Below are positions 33,881 to 34,746 of a stretch of DNA of 34,746 nucleotides, in pieces. The notes beneath the pieces were generated by a model. It was not told the origin of the DNA, did not search any database, and was given only the letters and a program-made list of their open reading frames with translations. The stretch's first letter is position 1. Each line of letters starts with the position of its first letter. The position numbers and the translations under genes are program-made. The stretch comes from CAZHOV01 sp964534315 (lineage in GTDB: Bacteria > Bacteroidota > Bacteroidia > Chitinophagales > Saprospiraceae), in contig CAZHOV010000042.1 in NCBI GenBank assembly GCA_964534315.1, forward strand, positions 1-34,746, read 5' to 3'.

Positions 33881-34651
33881 TTACGATGTGCTCCACTTGC
33901 GGTCTAAAATCTCCTTCCCAAATGAATAGCTCAATAAAATAGCGAGTGTAAAATAAACAACCAGACGAAGCTCGGATGGCAATACCCAAGCTACTGCAAG
34001 TCCGCCCATCACAATACCCGCAATAAACTTTCCATAATTAGTGCGAAGATCTTTTTGAGCAGGTTCCTTCAGAAATGGTTTAATGAAGGGCATAAAAAAG
34101 CGAATTAGCCCCAGTCCTAATATCCATGGACCAGTCACTCCTTGATAATAAATGAGCAGTACAACGACCATCACGTAAAATGCATCCATTTCCTTGTCGA
34201 AATATACTCCTGTTTCATTTAGACAACCATACCTTCGGGCCAGCCAGCCATCCAGAACATCCAGCCCCACCTCCAGGCTACATAGCAAGGCTAATAACCA
34301 AAGATTTGAAGTGCCGGCCAAAAATATTAATGCCGAGATACAAAGAAACCGTATCCAGGTCACCCAATTGGCAGGCCCTCCTAAAAAGTAATTGGAAGGA
34401 AAGTTTTGGGCTCGCAAATACTCCAACCAACCAAAAAATAACAATCCTATACATAAAACGGGGACCAATATATTCATCCAAAGGAAAACCCCCGTTGCAA
34501 TCCAAATACCAACCGAAAGCCACCATACTCCCTGATTAATCGTTTTGATCAAAGCGGTAGAACGATCTTCTTCAACGGTCGAGTTTCTATTTCCCTGGTT
34601 GGAGTAATATCTTCTCATATTTTCTATTCCCCTATTTACATGTTTGGTCAA
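33881..34651 (-). CDS. CDP-alcohol phosphatidyltransferase family protein
   Basis: This 256-residue integral membrane enzyme transfers a phospho-group from a CDP-alcohol to make phospholipid-like products; the substrate cannot be named. The motif DGx2ARx8Gx3Dx3D is complete at residues 134-156 (D134, G135, A138, R139, G148, D152, D156). About six transmembrane segments follow a hydrophilic N-terminus of about 35 residues. An octamer array begins 41 nt upstream of its start. Confidence 0.9.
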   Translation of the reverse strand: MTKHVNRGIENMRRYYSNQGNRNSTVEEDRSTALIKTINQGVWWLSVGIWIATGVFLWMNILVPVLCIGLLFFGWLEYLRAQNFPSNYFLGGPANWVTWIRFLCISALIFLAGTSNLWLLALLCSLEVGLDVLDGWLARRYGCLNETGVYFDKEMDAFYVMVVVLLIYYQGVTGPWILGLGLIRFFMPFIKPFLKEPAQKDLRTNYGKFIAGIVMGGLAVAWVLPSELRLVVYFTLAILLSYSFGKEILDRKWSTS

Positions 34652-34692
34652 TTTATTCCCCCGATGTCAGATTTTGTAGCTAATGTTGATTT

Positions 34693-34746
34693 CCCTGACC
34701 CCCTGACCCCCTGACCCCCTGACCCCCTGAAACCTAGATACCCTGA
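34693..34746. repeat. Octamer array at the right edge (CCCTGACC), continues beyond window
   Basis: Four perfect CCCTGACC units (34693-34724) are followed by CCCTGAAA, CCTAGATA and a truncated CCCTGA. The reverse complement has GG every 8 bases and a GGTATC block like the array at 18544-18583. The window ends inside it. Confidence 0.88.

Overview
This window looks like chromosome from a gliding or surface-associated member of the Bacteroidota, most like the Saprospiria (Lewinella/Haliscomenobacter type). The reasons are two large secreted proteins with type IX secretion system (T9SS) C-terminal signals, one of type A and one of type B, an OmpA/PD40/TPR protein, an ASPIC/FG-GAP lipoprotein, a LytS-type histidine kinase, promoter-like TAnnTTTG boxes and few Shine-Dalgarno sequences. 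The assignment comes from protein families and style only; there is no rRNA or tRNA in the window.

Layout. Positions 1-719 hold no gene: an inverted pair of 8-bp tandem repeat arrays (25 and 24 units) flanks an AT-rich spacer, and the second array runs to within 1 nt of the start of an OmpA-family gene (720-2681). A block of three hairpins follows. Positions 2893-5028 (minus strand) hold small unrecognised genes, a Uma2 endonuclease fragment and other debris. Next come a YwaF-like membrane protein, a 1860-residue PKD-repeat T9SS type B protein (6063-11645), and a LytS-like sensor kinase overlapping shikimate kinase. Ordinary housekeeping genes follow: PhzF-like, tyrS, a LolC/E-type permease, a small lipoprotein and an acyl-ACP thioesterase.

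Positions 17744-19712 are a repeat island built around a YhhN gene, with 7-bp arrays, 8-bp arrays and a pair of hairpin elements. After it lies a 1512-residue secreted metalloprotease with a T9SS type A tail, divergent from an FG-GAP/ASPIC lipoprotein gene that is followed by ppk1 and a haem-binding protein. The right end holds a small secreted protein, a Nudix hydrolase divergent from pyrE, an M42 aminopeptidase, a CDP-alcohol phosphatidyltransferase, and another 8-bp array running off the window.

The most interesting signal is not a gene. At least four octamer and five heptamer tandem arrays keep strict period with almost no indels while their bases vary. They sit against start codons or run into the 3' ends of genes. 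Two genes take their last codons and stop codon from heptamer arrays, and one octamer array is predicted to form a whole 5' leader. The protein-coding genes are mostly known families. Metabolic and envelope functions are mixed and no single pathway unites them.
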